From Mesorhizobium sp. M2E.F.Ca.ET.219.01.1.1 (GTDB lineage: Bacteria > Pseudomonadota > Alphaproteobacteria > Rhizobiales > Rhizobiaceae): 64,000 nucleotides of DNA. Each line of letters starts with the position of its first letter. Position 1 is the first letter of the stretch. The translations under genes and the position numbers were made by a program. This document shows, piece after piece, positions 52,596 to 62,272 of the stretch. The notes below the pieces were generated by a model. The model was not told where the DNA came from, ran no database searches, and saw only the letters and a list, made by a program, of their open reading frames with translations. The DNA lies in assembly GCF_004016445.2 (NCBI RefSeq), contig NZ_SADT02000002.1:434001-498000 (forward strand), in the 5' to 3' direction.

Positions 52596-53699
52596 ATGTT
52601 GCAGATTGCTCCCACTGCTTTCCGGTCGATCCTTATCCTGCAGACCAAATTCATCGGCGACATCGTGCTTGCCTCGGCGCTGGCGAACAACCTGCAGCTC
52701 GCATATCCAGGCGTAAGCATCGCGTTTCTTTGTGAAACGCATTTGGCCGGCTTCCTGACGGCTCACGGCATTGCCGCCGAGGCCATCCCTCTCAGCCGTG
52801 CCAGGATGCGTGGCACGCCGTTCGAGCGCGGACGCGAGCTCTTCCGCGTGGTGCGGGAATTGCGGCGGCGTCGCTTCGATATGACCATCGACATCACCGA
52901 CTCGAAAACCTCGCGCTTCATTTCCGGACTGGTCAATGCTCCGGTCCGGATCGGCTATTCTCCGACGCAGCGGCCTCTGCGCTGGCACGAACGCCAGCCC
53001 GCCAATATCAGGATGAAGCCCTTCGGATTTGGCAAAAAACACTTTCTCTACCGCTATCTGTCTCCGCTGGAGGCGCTCGGCGTCGACCTGCGCGTCAAGG
53101 CGCCGGCCATTCGACCGCTGCCTTTCGAGACGACCCGCGTCCTGGCTTTGCTGGCCCGGCATCGCATCCTCCCAAACGCCTTTGTCGCGGTTCATGCCGG
53201 AGCAAGTTTCGCCGGGCGCCGCTGGCAGCCGGAGCGCTTTGCCGAGGCAATCGACAGGATTGCCGGCGAGACAGGCTTGCGTGTGGTCCTGGTCGGCGGC
53301 CCGGACGAAAGCGAGGCGACCGACAGGATCCTGGCCGCGGCGAAGACGCCTGTCGTCAATCTGGTGGGCGCGCTGCGGCTGGAAACCCTGCTTGCGCTGC
53401 TCAAGGAGGCGCGGCTGTTTCTCGGCAACGAAAGCGGGCCGATGCATATGGCGGCCGCGGCCGGTACGCCGGTTGTCGGCCTGTTCGGCCTGACCAGTCC
53501 GGTCCGCTGGGCGCCGGTCGGCGTTCCGAGCATCTCGCTCAGACCATCCGTGCCCTGTGATTGCGTCGGCGGCGACCTGTGCCGCCGGACCGATCCGAGC
53601 AAGGCCTGCTGCGTCTGGCGCCTTGAGGTCGATCCGGTGGTCGACGCGGTGCTGGAGCTCCTGGCGCGCACCGAGATGGTCCTGGAAGCCGCGGTCTGA
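52596..53699 (+). CDS. Glycosyltransferase family 9 (heptosyltransferase-like), copy 1
   Basis: The 367-residue protein has the GT9 fold: RSILILQTKFIGDIVLASAL at the N-terminus, AVHAGASFAGRRWQPERFAEA at the middle and FLGNESGPMHMAAAAGTPVV in the nucleotide-sugar half. GT9 enzymes add heptose or other sugars to the LPS core from ADP-activated donors. It is a close tandem paralog of the next gene. The cysteine-rich C-terminal segment (PCDCVGGDLCRRTDPSKACCVW) is shared by both copies. Confidence 0.9.
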   Translation: MLQIAPTAFRSILILQTKFIGDIVLASALANNLQLAYPGVSIAFLCETHLAGFLTAHGIAAEAIPLSRARMRGTPFERGRELFRVVRELRRRRFDMTIDITDSKTSRFISGLVNAPVRIGYSPTQRPLRWHERQPANIRMKPFGFGKKHFLYRYLSPLEALGVDLRVKAPAIRPLPFETTRVLALLARHRILPNAFVAVHAGASFAGRRWQPERFAEAIDRIAGETGLRVVLVGGPDESEATDRILAAAKTPVVNLVGALRLETLLALLKEARLFLGNESGPMHMAAAAGTPVVGLFGLTSPVRWAPVGVPSISLRPSVPCDCVGGDLCRRTDPSKACCVWRLEVDPVVDAVLELLARTEMVLEAAV

Positions 53700-53871
53700 T
53701 ATCGGCGGGAGATCTGGTGTCGTCCGTCGGCTGCATTGCAAAGCAACGAAATAGAGGCTGACCACTTCCATGAAATCGTGAAGTGCTCAGCCGGGTGCGA
53801 GTCAACTCTGGTCCACGACCTTGTCGTCTTGTATATGAGGGCCACGTGAAACATGCGCGTGGCGGCCCCGG

Positions 53872-55014
53872 ATGTCGACGTCTCAACCCAGTTCTGGTGG
53901 CCGGACACAGATATTGCAGGGCCCCTTCGCAGGCGTCCGCTCGATCCTGATTCTGCAAACGAAATACATCGGCGATCTTGTTCTTGCCTCGACGCTGGCG
54001 AAGAATCTGCGGATCGCCTATCCGGAGGCCAGAATTGTCTTCCTGTGCGAGGCTCGCTTCGCAGGCTTCCTGACTGCGCACGGGATCGCCGATGAGACCG
54101 TCGCTTTCAAGCGCTCGAGCGCGCGTGGCACGGTATTGCAGCGCGGCCTGGAACTCTACCAGGTGTTGCGAAAGCTGCGTCGGTTGGCCTGCGATATGAC
54201 CATCGACCTGACCGATTCAAGGACGACGCACTTCGTCGCCATGGTCGTCAACGCCAGGATCCGGGTGGGCTATTTTCCGACCGAGCGGCGATTGCGCCGA
54301 TTTGAGCGCCAATCCGCCAACGTCCGGGCCAAGCCCTTCGGCTATGGCGAGAGGCATTTTCTCTATCGTTATCTTTCCCCGCTCGAGGCGCTTGGGGTGG
54401 ATCTGCGCGTGCGGTTTCCCTCGATCGAGCCGCTGCCGTCGGAAACGGCGCGGGTCCTGACGTTGCTGGACAGCTTCGGTCTTCGGCGCAAAGCCTTTCT
54501 GGTCGTGCATGCCGGAGCAAGCTTCGCGGGGCGCCGATGGCAGCCCGAACGCTTCGCCGCGGTCATCGACATGATTTCCAGCGAAACCGGTCTCTCCGTC
54601 GTCCTGGTCGGCGGTCCCGACGAAACCGAGGCGAACGACCAGATCATGGCCGCGGTCAAGACGCCGGTCATCAACCTCGTAGGAGCGCTATCGCTCGAAA
54701 CGCTGATAGCGCTGCTCAAGGAGGCGCGGCTCTTCCTCGGCAACGAAAGCGGCCCGATGCATATGGCGGCCGCAGCCGGCACGCCGGTCGTCGGCCTATA
54801 TGGCCTGACCAACCCGATCGCATGGGGGCCGGTCGGTGTGCCCAATATCGCACTGCGGCCATCCATGCCTTGCCAGTGCGTGGCCGCCGACATGTGCCAC
54901 CGGACCAATCCAGGCAAGGCATTTTGCGTCTGGCGCCTGGAAGTGGATGCGGTCGCCGATGCCGTGCGCGAGCTTCTGGCGCGGACGGAGACGGCCCCGC
55001 AAACCGCGATGTAG
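53872..55014 (+). CDS. Glycosyltransferase family 9 (heptosyltransferase-like), copy 2
   Basis: This 380-residue protein repeats the architecture of copy 1: RSILILQTKYIGDLVLASTL, VVHAGASFAGRRWQPERF and FLGNESGPMHMAAAAGTPVV. The first 20 residues (MSTSQPSSGGRTQILQGPFA) differ. In copy 1 the start lies at ATG-TTG-CAG, whereas the matching site here is ATA-TTG-CAG. So either ATG 53872 or the TTG is the true start. The upstream 70 bases resemble the upstream of copy 1, which suggests tandem duplication of the gene with its leader. Confidence 0.88.
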   Translation: MSTSQPSSGGRTQILQGPFAGVRSILILQTKYIGDLVLASTLAKNLRIAYPEARIVFLCEARFAGFLTAHGIADETVAFKRSSARGTVLQRGLELYQVLRKLRRLACDMTIDLTDSRTTHFVAMVVNARIRVGYFPTERRLRRFERQSANVRAKPFGYGERHFLYRYLSPLEALGVDLRVRFPSIEPLPSETARVLTLLDSFGLRRKAFLVVHAGASFAGRRWQPERFAAVIDMISSETGLSVVLVGGPDETEANDQIMAAVKTPVINLVGALSLETLIALLKEARLFLGNESGPMHMAAAAGTPVVGLYGLTNPIAWGPVGVPNIALRPSMPCQCVAADMCHRTNPGKAFCVWRLEVDAVADAVRELLARTETAPQTAM

Positions 55015-55146
55015 GGCCAAGCAACTTTTCGCGACTGCCGCTGTTTGCGCTGTTTGCCGTCCCGATTTTCGCCTAGATGCCCGTCTTGTTGAGGCGAGTT
55101 TTGTTTGCGCGGCACGGCGACGGCCGAAAGCGCCGGTTTGGAATGG

Positions 55147-55893
55147 ATGATGGGTATGCTTCGAAACACTCTTTGTGCGCTGGCGTTGTCGGTGTTCGGG
55201 ACGTCGCCCGGCAATGCAGCCACGCTGGTCGAGCCGACACTGCATCTGAAGCCGCAAGCCGCGGAAGGGGGCGGGCGAGTCGCCCTCACGCTCGATGCTT
55301 GCGGGGGAAAGACCGACACCCGAATTCTTTCGGCACTTGTCGACAACCGCATACCGGCGACCATCTTCGTTACCGGCATCTGGCTCAAGCGCAATGCCGC
55401 GGCCGTCGAGATCATGCGAGCCCATCCTGATCTGTTCGAATTGGAAAACCATGGCGGCCGCCACATTCCGGCGGTCGATATGCCGCGCAAGATTTACGGC
55501 ATAAGCAGCGCCGGCAGCCCCGACGCTGTGCAGGCCGAGGTTGAATCCGGCGCCGCAGCACTCGCCAGCGCGGGTGGGCCGGCGCCCAAATGGTTTCGCG
55601 GCGCCACGGCGGAATACAGCCCATCGGCGATCGCCATGATCCGCAAGCTGGGCTTCAAGATCGCCGGCTTCTCGGTCAATGGCGACGGCGGCTCACTGCT
55701 CGGCGCCAAGGAAACGGCACGCCGCATCGGCGCCGCCAAGGACGGCGATGTCATCATCGCCCACATCAACCAGCCGACGCATGCGGCCGGCGAGGGCGTG
55801 GTTCAGGGGCTGTTGGCCTTGAAGAAGAAAGGCATGACCTTCGTGCGCCTGGACGATGCCGACGGGGTAGGCAACGACGGCACCACCGAGTGA
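55147..55893 (+). CDS. Secreted polysaccharide deacetylase-like protein with divergent motif 1
   Basis: From the ATG cluster at 55147 the protein has 248 residues with a signal peptide ending near PGNAA. The NodB-like barrel starts at RVALTLDACGGKTDTRIL and carries the metal-binding pair in ELENHGGRHIP (HxxxH), FRGATAEYSPSAI and DVIIAHINQPTHAAGEG. In the usual TFDDG motif the second Asp is a metal ligand; here it is Ala (LDAC), so the mechanism may differ. It lies next to the glycosyltransferase pair, consistent with surface-polysaccharide modification. Confidence 0.8.
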   Translation: MMGMLRNTLCALALSVFGTSPGNAATLVEPTLHLKPQAAEGGGRVALTLDACGGKTDTRILSALVDNRIPATIFVTGIWLKRNAAAVEIMRAHPDLFELENHGGRHIPAVDMPRKIYGISSAGSPDAVQAEVESGAAALASAGGPAPKWFRGATAEYSPSAIAMIRKLGFKIAGFSVNGDGGSLLGAKETARRIGAAKDGDVIIAHINQPTHAAGEGVVQGLLALKKKGMTFVRLDDADGVGNDGTTE

Positions 55894-55905
55894 TCGGTGG
55901 CCACC

Positions 55906-56295
55906 TCAGCCGGGCTCAGCTTCGACCGTCACTTTGCTCGTGTAGAACGCGCCGTGATTGCGGATCTCGGTCATCTCGTCGAACGGTTGCTCGTAAGCCC
56001 ACATCGCGTTCGTGCCGGCTTCGCCGGCCGCCTGGACGCTCCAGTAGCTGGCATCGCCCTTGTACGGGCAATGCGTCGAGTGCTCGGTGCCGGCCAGCTT
56101 GCTGAAATCGATGTCGTCGAACGGGATGTAGAAGGCGGCCGGATAGGGCGGCTCCGAAAGCACCTTTGCCCGGGTCGACCGGGCGATGACGGTGTCGCCC
56201 GCGCGTACGGTAACGGTGCCGCTATAGGGTTCGATGGTGATCACCTTGTCCGGATTGCGCTGGAAGCCGGGGGCAGGATTGGCGAGCTTGTCCAT
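55906..56295 (-). CDS. DUF427 domain-containing protein
   Basis: From the ATG before DKLANPAPGFQ the protein has 129 residues and the DUF427 pattern: HCPYKGDASYWSV near residue 78 and AMWAYEQPFDEMTEIRNHGAFY near residues 98-119. This is a small beta-rich fold seen in many actinobacteria and alphaproteobacteria without known function. An upstream in-frame extension has no similarity. It ends 13 bases from the convergent deacetylase stop. Confidence 0.85.
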   Translation of the reverse strand: MDKLANPAPGFQRNPDKVITIEPYSGTVTVRAGDTVIARSTRAKVLSEPPYPAAFYIPFDDIDFSKLAGTEHSTHCPYKGDASYWSVQAAGEAGTNAMWAYEQPFDEMTEIRNHGAFYTSKVTVEAEPG

Positions 56296-56399
56296 GAATG
56301 GTCTCCTTGGGGAAGACTTAGATGTGTCGGCCAAGCGCGTCGCGCAAGCGCTCGCCACGCGCAACGTCATCACCATTCATTGAAGTCTGTTTCCAGCCG

Positions 56400-56756
56400 T
56401 CAGGCGGCTGTCTTGAAGGCGTCCATGAGGCCGGCATAGGCGGCGGCAATGCCGGCCACCGGATTGGTGCTTCTTGCCGCGGTTTCGACCTTGAGCGCGC
56501 CCCCGCTGGTCGGCAGCGTCAGCAGCAGGAACTGGCGGTTTCCCGCATCGCCGATGCAGGCGGCGGCGACATGCTCGCCGTTCTCGCCGTTTTCAACGCG
56601 CATCTTGAACAGCAGCGTTCCGCCGACAGCCTCCAGTGCCCCGCCGACGACTTCGGCAAACTCATCTTCGGAAACGGTTTTGATGTCCGGCGTCAGATCG
56701 TCCAGACTTTCGGCAAGCGTGCTTTCGAGGGTTTTTTCGTCGAGCTGCGCGTCCAT
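56400..56756 (-). CDS. Conserved hypothetical protein
   Basis: A 118-residue ORF read from the ATG before DAQLDEKTLESTLAESLDDL (an upstream ATG at 56783 is possible). The sequence is acidic at the N-terminus and then forms a regular alternating fold (GGTLLFKMRV, RQFLLLTLPTSGGALKVE). I recognise no domain. Codon use is like the neighbours, so it is probably real. It is divergent from the acyl-CoA ligase gene. Confidence 0.55.
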   Translation of the reverse strand: MDAQLDEKTLESTLAESLDDLTPDIKTVSEDEFAEVVGGALEAVGGTLLFKMRVENGENGEHVAAACIGDAGNRQFLLLTLPTSGGALKVETAARSTNPVAGIAAAYAGLMDAFKTAA

Positions 56757-56947
56757 GCGAACCACTCCATTCGCCAATCTCACCCAGCCCGTTAACGAAA
56801 CTTAACGGCGAGGATGGCCGGATTATGGCGGTTTTCCCGGTTCTTCGATCCGTCCACTGGCTTCGACTTATGGCGGCTGGACAAACCGCCGGTTCCTTCC
56901 ACAATGCGTGAAACAAACGACGCGAATGCGCAAAAGGGGAGGAATAG

Positions 56948-58576
56948 ATGCTCGGATTGATGCAGGAATGGCCGCTGCTTTGCCATAAGCTGATCGACCA
57001 CGCCGAACGCCAGCACGGCAGCCGGGAGGTCGTGTCGCGTTCGATCGAAGGTCCGATCGTGCGCACGACCTTCGCCGAAATCCATCACCGGTCGCTCAAG
57101 GTGGCACAGCGGCTGGAGCGTGACGGCTTCAGGCTTGGCGATCGCATCGCGACCCTTGCCTGGAACACGGCCCGCCATATCGAGGCCTGGTACGGCATCA
57201 TGGGCATCGGCGCGATCTACCACACGCTCAACCCGAGGCTTTTTCCCGAGCAGATCGCCTGGATCATGAACAATGCCGGGAATAAGGCGATCTTCGTTGA
57301 TCTCACCTTCGTGCCGATCCTGGAAAAGATCGCCGGCGCGGTCCGGTCGCTGCGGCGGGTGATCGTGCTGACCGACCGGGCGCATATGCCGCAAACCTCG
57401 CTGGCGAATGCCGTCGCCTACGAGGAATGGCTGGCCGAGGCCGACGGCGACTTCGCCTGGAAGACCTTCGACGAGAACACCGCCGCTGGCATGTGCTACA
57501 CTTCGGGCACGACGGGCGACCCGAAGGGCGTGCTTTACAGCCACCGCTCCAATGTCCTTCACGCCATGATCGCCGCCATGCCCGACGCCATGGGCCTATC
57601 CAGTAGGGATGTGATCCTGCCTGTCGTGCCGATGTTCCACGCCAATGCCTGGGGGCTCGGCCAGAGCGGACCGATGATCGGCGCCAAGCTGGTGATGCCC
57701 GGCTGCAAGATGGACGGCGCTTCGATCTACGAACTGCTCGACACGGAAAAGGTGACGTTCAGCGCCGCCGTGCCGACCGTCTGGATGATGCTGCTGCAAC
57801 ATCTGGAGGAGACCGGCAAGAAGCTGCCTCATCTGAAGAAGGTGGTCATCGGCGGTTCGTCCTGCCCGCGCGCCATCACCGCCAAGTTCCAGGACAATTA
57901 CGATGTCCAGGTGGTGCATGCCTGGGGCATGACGGAGATGTCGCCGCTCGGCACGCTCTGCACGCTGAAGCCGCAATATGAGACGCTGACCGGCGAGGCC
58001 CGGCTCGATGTCCAGGGCAAGCAGGGGTTTCCGCCCTTCGGCGTCGAGATGAAGGTGACCGACGACGACGGCAACGCGCTGCCCTGGGACAGCAAGACCT
58101 TCGGGCATCTCAAAGTGCGTGGCCCGGCGGTGGCCCGCGCCTATTATGGCGGCGCCGGCGCCGAGCAGTTCGATGCCGATGGCTGGTTCGACACCGGCGA
58201 TGTCGCCCATATCGATGCCAGCGGCTACATGCAGATCACCGACCGAGCCAAGGACGTCATCAAGTCCGGCGGCGAATGGATATCGACCATCGACCTGGAG
58301 AATCTCGCCGTCAGCCACCCCGACGTGGCGGAGGCGGCGGCGATCGGCATCCCGCATTCCAAATGGGGTGAGCGGCCCTTGCTGGTCGTCGTGCGCAAGC
58401 CCGGCCGGGAGCCAAGCAAGGGCGATATCCTCACCTTCATGAGCGGCAAGGTGGCGAAGTGGTGGATGCCCGACGACGTCGCCTTCGTCGGCGAAATTCC
58501 GCACACCGCCACCGGCAAGATCCAGAAGACCAGCCTGCGCGACCAGTTCAAGGATTACCGCCTGCCGACGGATTGA
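56948..58576 (+). CDS. Fatty acyl-CoA synthetase / AMP-dependent ligase
   Basis: The 542-residue adenylate-forming enzyme activates a carboxylic acid with ATP and CoA. Motifs are the P-loop [16 protein letters not shown] near residues 184-199, the core [11 protein letters not shown] near residue 323, [11 protein letters not shown] near residue 415 and the C-terminal lysine in [13 protein letters not shown]. It is of the medium/long-chain AlkK type by overall pattern. A GGGAGG box precedes ATG 56948. Its exact substrate cannot be told. Confidence 0.93.
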   Translation: MLGLMQEWPLLCHKLIDHAERQHGSREVVSRSIEGPIVRTTFAEIHHRSLKVAQRLERDGFRLGDRIATLAWNTARHIEAWYGIMGIGAIYHTLNPRLFPEQIAWIMNNAGNKAIFVDLTFVPILEKIAGAVRSLRRVIVLTDRAHMPQTSLANAVAYEEWLAEADGDFAWKTFDENTAAGMCYTSGTTGDPKGVLYSHRSNVLHAMIAAMPDAMGLSSRDVILPVVPMFHANAWGLGQSGPMIGAKLVMPGCKMDGASIYELLDTEKVTFSAAVPTVWMMLLQHLEETGKKLPHLKKVVIGGSSCPRAITAKFQDNYDVQVVHAWGMTEMSPLGTLCTLKPQYETLTGEARLDVQGKQGFPPFGVEMKVTDDDGNALPWDSKTFGHLKVRGPAVARAYYGGAGAEQFDADGWFDTGDVAHIDASGYMQITDRAKDVIKSGGEWISTIDLENLAVSHPDVAEAAAIGIPHSKWGERPLLVVVRKPGREPSKGDILTFMSGKVAKWWMPDDVAFVGEIPHTATGKIQKTSLRDQFKDYRLPTD

Positions 58577-58657
58577 CGAAAATGTTCGATCTTTCGGCTT
58601 CAAGCCGGCGCCAAAAACCGGTAACTCTCGGCCCGGGCTGGGACGATACGGCAAAGA

Positions 58658-59443
58658 ATGGCATCTATTCCTGAACGGCAGACGTCGAGGGCGGCCGGCT
58701 GGTCGCGGCGGATCGGGGCATTTTCCCTTGTCCTTTTGCTTACCGCCGTCGCCGGTTACCGGCTCGGATTTGTCGAGACGCCACCATTCCTGTGGGTTCT
58801 TGCGGTCGTCGCGCTGCTGGCGGCGCTCGCCCTGTTGCTGGCAGGTCTCGGCCTGTCGAGGGTCTGGAGTTTCGGCGATCGCGGCGGACGCGATCTCAGC
58901 GTCGGTGCGCTGCTGGCGGTTCTGGTGCTCGCACCCTATGGCGTCGCGGTCTACTGGGCGACGATCTATCCGCCGTTGCGCGACATCTCGACCGATCTCG
59001 ACGACCCGCCGGTTCTGGATACAAGCGACCGGACGAGCGACATGAACGAGCTGTCGCCGCCGACCCCGGGCGAACAGAGCCTGCAGGCCGACGCCTATCC
59101 GCTGGTCAGCGGCCACAGCTACAATTTGCCTTTCGAAACCGTCGTCGACGCTGTCGAAACCGTGCTCGACCGCCGCGACTGGCAGCTGACGGCGCCTTAT
59201 CCCGACATCAACGGGCAGAGCGAGGCGACGATCAATGCGCTGGCCAAGGGCTTCGTGCTGGGACTGCCGGCCGACGTCGCCATCCGCGTCACCGACGATG
59301 GCGAGCAGGTCATTGTCGACATGCGCTCGGCTTCGCGCTACGGCCGCTACGACCTCGGCGACAACGCCGCCCGCATCACGGATTTCCTCGGCGAACTCGA
59401 CCAGGAAGTCGCCGGGCAGGTCGGCGCGGCGCCGGCCGAGTGA
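58658..59443 (+). CDS. DUF1499 membrane protein
   Basis: The 261-residue protein has three predicted membrane helices in its first 110 residues and a soluble C-terminal DUF1499 domain (about 150-255: DAVETVLDRRDWQL, DDGEQVIVDMRSASRYGRYDLGDNAARI). DUF1499 is found in bacteria and plastids without assigned function. It abuts the convergent MBL gene directly, with no bases between the stop codons. Confidence 0.85.
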   Translation: MASIPERQTSRAAGWSRRIGAFSLVLLLTAVAGYRLGFVETPPFLWVLAVVALLAALALLLAGLGLSRVWSFGDRGGRDLSVGALLAVLVLAPYGVAVYWATIYPPLRDISTDLDDPPVLDTSDRTSDMNELSPPTPGEQSLQADAYPLVSGHSYNLPFETVVDAVETVLDRRDWQLTAPYPDINGQSEATINALAKGFVLGLPADVAIRVTDDGEQVIVDMRSASRYGRYDLGDNAARITDFLGELDQEVAGQVGAAPAE

Positions 59444-60352
59444 TCAGCCGGCCGGACTGAAAATGCCGTCGATCGCCGGGTCGCCTTCGGTGGCGATAAG
59501 GCCGCGCGCGACCAGATCCTCGAGATGAGCGAGCACCGACAGCCCAGCGGCGCCGTGCAGCCGGGGGTCGGTGTCGCGATAGATCGCCGCGACCATCTCA
59601 CTGATCGTCCGGTCGCCGGCGCGGATGCGTTCCAGGATCGCCCTTTCACGCATCTTGCGATGCGTCTTCAGGCCGCGCATGAACCTTTGCGGCGCGGTCA
59701 CGGGTCCGCCATGGCCCGGCAGCAGCAAGCGATCCTCGCGCGCAAGAAGCTTGTCGAGGGAGCCCATGTAATCGGCCATGGCTCCGTCGGGCGGCGCGAC
59801 GATCGAAGTCGACCAGGCCATGACATGGTCGGCCGAAAACAGGGTTCCTGCACCCTCGAGGGCAAAGACGGCGTGGTTGGCGGTGTGGCCGGGCGTCAGC
59901 ACGGTGCGGATTGCCCAGCCGTCGCCCTCGGTCAGCGCATTGTCGGCCAGCGCGACATCGGGAACGAAGGCCAGGTCGGCGCTGGCGTCGAGCGGATTGA
60001 CCTCGCCGATGCGCAAGGGCCGCGCCGGCCGGTGCGGGCCTTCGGCAAGCGTCGGCGCGCCGGTGCGCTCCTTCAGGCGCGCCGCGAGGGGCGAATGGTC
60101 GCGATGGGTGTGGCTGACGAAGATGTGGCTGACCGGCCGGCCAGCGATCGCCGTAAGCAGCGTTTCGAGATGTGCGTCATCTTCCGGACCAGGATCAATC
60201 ACCGCCAGCGTGTCGCGGCCGACGAGATAGCTGTTGGTGCCGTGGAAGGTGAACGGGCTCGGATTTCCGGCGGTGATGCGCAGCACGTCCGGCGCAACCG
60301 TGACCGCCCGGCCATAGGTCGGGTCGAAGCTGGTATCGAACTCAAGCGCCAT
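59444..60352 (-). CDS. MBL fold metallo-hydrolase (LACTB2-like)
   Basis: The 302-residue protein has the metallo-beta-lactamase metal site HTHRDHS near residue 82 and further ligands in TPGHTANHAVF, FSADHVMAW and LLPGHGGPV. A C-terminal winged-helix-like part (about 220-300: RERAILERI, LHGAAGLSVLAHLEDLVARG) follows, as in LACTB2-like hydrolases. Likely a hydrolase of esters or RNA; substrate unknown. Confidence 0.9.
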   Translation of the reverse strand: MALEFDTSFDPTYGRAVTVAPDVLRITAGNPSPFTFHGTNSYLVGRDTLAVIDPGPEDDAHLETLLTAIAGRPVSHIFVSHTHRDHSPLAARLKERTGAPTLAEGPHRPARPLRIGEVNPLDASADLAFVPDVALADNALTEGDGWAIRTVLTPGHTANHAVFALEGAGTLFSADHVMAWSTSIVAPPDGAMADYMGSLDKLLAREDRLLLPGHGGPVTAPQRFMRGLKTHRKMRERAILERIRAGDRTISEMVAAIYRDTDPRLHGAAGLSVLAHLEDLVARGLIATEGDPAIDGIFSPAG

Positions 60353-60421
60353 GCCGGATTCCTTTGCAATGCGGCAAAATGATTGCCGCCCGATACAGAA
60401 GCCAATATAGGAAAATCAATG

Positions 60422-60523
60422 CGTGTCGCCCAAAAGTGCGTAGCGGTTTTGGGAGAACGACATGCATCAAGACAAATTTTTGAAGCGCGTCGCCTGAATC
60501 CGTTCTGCGCGACGCGCTTTAAA
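60422..60523. repeat. Palindromic intergenic repeat with GCGCGTCG/CGACGCGC stem
   Basis: The first half is a hairpin-like segment (CCCAAAA...TTTTGGG). The second half has AAGCGCGTCGC (60484-60494) pairing with GCGACGCGCTT ahead of AAAG. This composition is different from the GCAATTCC family but of the same general kind, common in rhizobial intergenic regions. It fills most of the gap before bioY. Confidence 0.65.
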
Positions 60524-60569
60524 GCCAGCAAATCAGCCACCCAATGAATCAGCCAGAATGAGGAAGACC

Positions 60570-61160
60570 ATGGCAATTGCAACCACGATGCGTCCGCTCG
60601 TTTCTCTCACTCTGCCGGAGCGGGGCGCCGCGCGGCTCGCGACCCAGCTCTTCCTGGCGCTTGCCGGAACCCTGCTGCTCACGCTTTCGGCCAAGACCAA
60701 AGTGGTGCTCGGCCCGGTCGACATTTCGCTGCAGACGCTCGCCGTGCTGCTGATCGCCTCGGCCTTCGGCCTGCGCCTCGCCGTCGCGACGCTGCTTCTC
60801 TACCTCGCCGAAGGCGCGTTTGGCTTGCCGGTCTTCCAGGGCACGCCGGAAAAGGGCATCGGCATCGCCTATATGCTGGGCTCGACGGGAGGTTATCTCG
60901 CCGGCTTCGTGGTCATGGCGGCGATCGCCGGCTGGGCCGCGGATCGCGGCTGGGACCGCAGTCCGTTCAAGCTGTTCGGCGCCATGCTGACTGCCGAGGT
61001 CGTCATGATGGCCATGGGCTTTGCCTGGCTGGCAATGCTCATCGGGCCGGAAAAGTCCTGGCAGTTCGGCGTCCTGCCGTTCATTGCCGGCGACCTGATC
61101 AAGGTGGCTTTGGCGGCCAGCCTCGTGCCGGCGGTATGGACATTGCTCAAGCGCGGCTGA
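60570..61160 (+). CDS. bioY: Biotin transporter BioY
   Basis: BioY is the substrate-binding membrane component of biotin uptake. From ATG 60570 (an AGGA box lies 5 bases upstream; ATG 60558 is an alternative) the protein has 196 residues with six predicted helices. Signatures are VDISLQTLAVLLIASAFGLRL and LYLAEGAFGLPVFQG, the GSTGGYLAGFVVMA segment and a C-terminal AGDLIKVALAA. No EcfA/EcfT energising genes follow; BioY can work alone or with a shared module. An intrinsic terminator follows. Confidence 0.95.
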   Translation: MAIATTMRPLVSLTLPERGAARLATQLFLALAGTLLLTLSAKTKVVLGPVDISLQTLAVLLIASAFGLRLAVATLLLYLAEGAFGLPVFQGTPEKGIGIAYMLGSTGGYLAGFVVMAAIAGWAADRGWDRSPFKLFGAMLTAEVVMMAMGFAWLAMLIGPEKSWQFGVLPFIAGDLIKVALAASLVPAVWTLLKRG

Positions 61161-61176
61161 TCGCGATCGACGAAAG

Positions 61177-61214
61177 AAGGGCCGGCGGGCGACAGGCGCC
61201 CGCCGGCCCTTTTT
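61177..61214 (+). terminator. Rho-independent terminator after bioY
   Basis: A perfect 15-bp stem (61177-61191 with 61197-61211) with a 5-nt loop is followed by T residues. This is the clearest intrinsic terminator in the window and ends bioY as a single-gene unit. Confidence 0.9.
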
Positions 61215-61302
61215 CATGGCGCGGTCGGATTTCGCTCGAAACCACCGCATGTCCGATGATAGAAATCGGTGAAGTAAGGTCGGCAAGCAGTCAAAGCCGA
61301 GA

Positions 61303-61331
61303 TTGACAAGCCAGTGCCCAAAACCTAAGCA
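61303..61331 (+). promoter_or_regulatory. Candidate sigma-70 promoter of the rfb operon
   Basis: TTGACA (61303-61308) is followed by a 17-base spacer and TAAGCA (61326-61331). The predicted start is about 45 bases upstream of rfbA. The -35 box is perfect and the -10 box is weak. Confidence 0.4.
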
Positions 61332-61381
61332 CGGGCAACTTGGCATCGAGGCGGGGGCCGCGGTAGTTCAAGGAGAGCTTG

Positions 61382-62272
61382 TTGAAAGGAATTATCCTTG
61401 CGGGCGGCAGCGGAACACGTCTTTATCCGCTTACATTAGCTGTATCTAAGCAAATACTGCCGATCTACGACAAGCCGATGATATATTACCCGTTGAGCGT
61501 GCTGATGCTCGCCGGAATCCGCCAGATCCTGGTCATTTCAACTCCACGCGACTTGCCGGTCTTCCAGGCTTTGCTGGGCGACGGTTCCGAATTCGGCCTG
61601 GAGCTCTCCTATGCCGAGCAGCCGCAGCCCAACGGTCTCGCCGAAGCCTTCATCATCGGCCGCGACTTCATCGGCAAGGACAGCGTGTCGATGATTCTCG
61701 GCGACAACATCTATTTCGGCGGCGGCCTGTCGCAGCTCTGCCGCGAGGCGGCGACGCGCGACGGCGGCGCCTCCGTCTTCGCCTATTATGTCGACGATCC
61801 CGAGCGTTATGGCGTGGTCTCCTTCGACAAGGTCACCGGCAAGGCTCTGACGATCGAGGAGAAGCCGCAAAAGCCGAAGTCCAACTGGGCCGTGACCGGT
61901 CTTTATTTCTATGACAACAAAGTGGTCGACATTGCTTCGACCATCCGCCCTTCGGCGCGCGGCGAACTCGAGATCACGGCGGTCAACAATGTCTATCTCG
62001 AGCGTGGCGAGCTGCATGTCCACCGCCTCGGCCGCGGCTATGCCTGGCTGGATACCGGCACGCATGACAGCCTGCTCGAGGCATCGTCCTTCGTGCGCAC
62101 CATCGAGCATCGCCAGGGCATCAAGATCTCATGCCCCGAGGAGATTGCGCTGGAGCAGCACTGGATCAGCGCCGACAAGGTTCTGGATCGCGCCGCGCGG
62201 CTCGGCAAGAACGAATATGCCGCCTATCTGCGCCGGCGGGTGGCCGATCTGATGGAGGAGCGGGGTGCTTGA
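61382..62272 (+). CDS. rfbA: Glucose-1-phosphate thymidylyltransferase
   Basis: RfbA makes dTDP-glucose, the first step of dTDP-L-rhamnose synthesis. It has no ATG start: TTG codons at 61379 and 61382 follow an AAGGAG box, and the second gives the usual [18 protein letters not shown] beginning with good spacing. Length is 296 residues. Motifs: nucleotide-binding [32 protein letters not shown] and [19 protein letters not shown]. It overlaps rfbC by 8 bases. Confidence 0.95.
   Translation: MKGIILAGGSGTRLYPLTLAVSKQILPIYDKPMIYYPLSVLMLAGIRQILVISTPRDLPVFQALLGDGSEFGLELSYAEQPQPNGLAEAFIIGRDFIGKDSVSMILGDNIYFGGGLSQLCREAATRDGGASVFAYYVDDPERYGVVSFDKVTGKALTIEEKPQKPKSNWAVTGLYFYDNKVVDIASTIRPSARGELEITAVNNVYLERGELHVHRLGRGYAWLDTGTHDSLLEASSFVRTIEHRQGIKISCPEEIALEQHWISADKVLDRAARLGKNEYAAYLRRRVADLMEERGA

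Noticed and set aside
61215..61381. Riboswitch upstream of the rfb operon
   Set aside because: No recognisable riboswitch core or strong nested stems; a plain promoter explains the region better.
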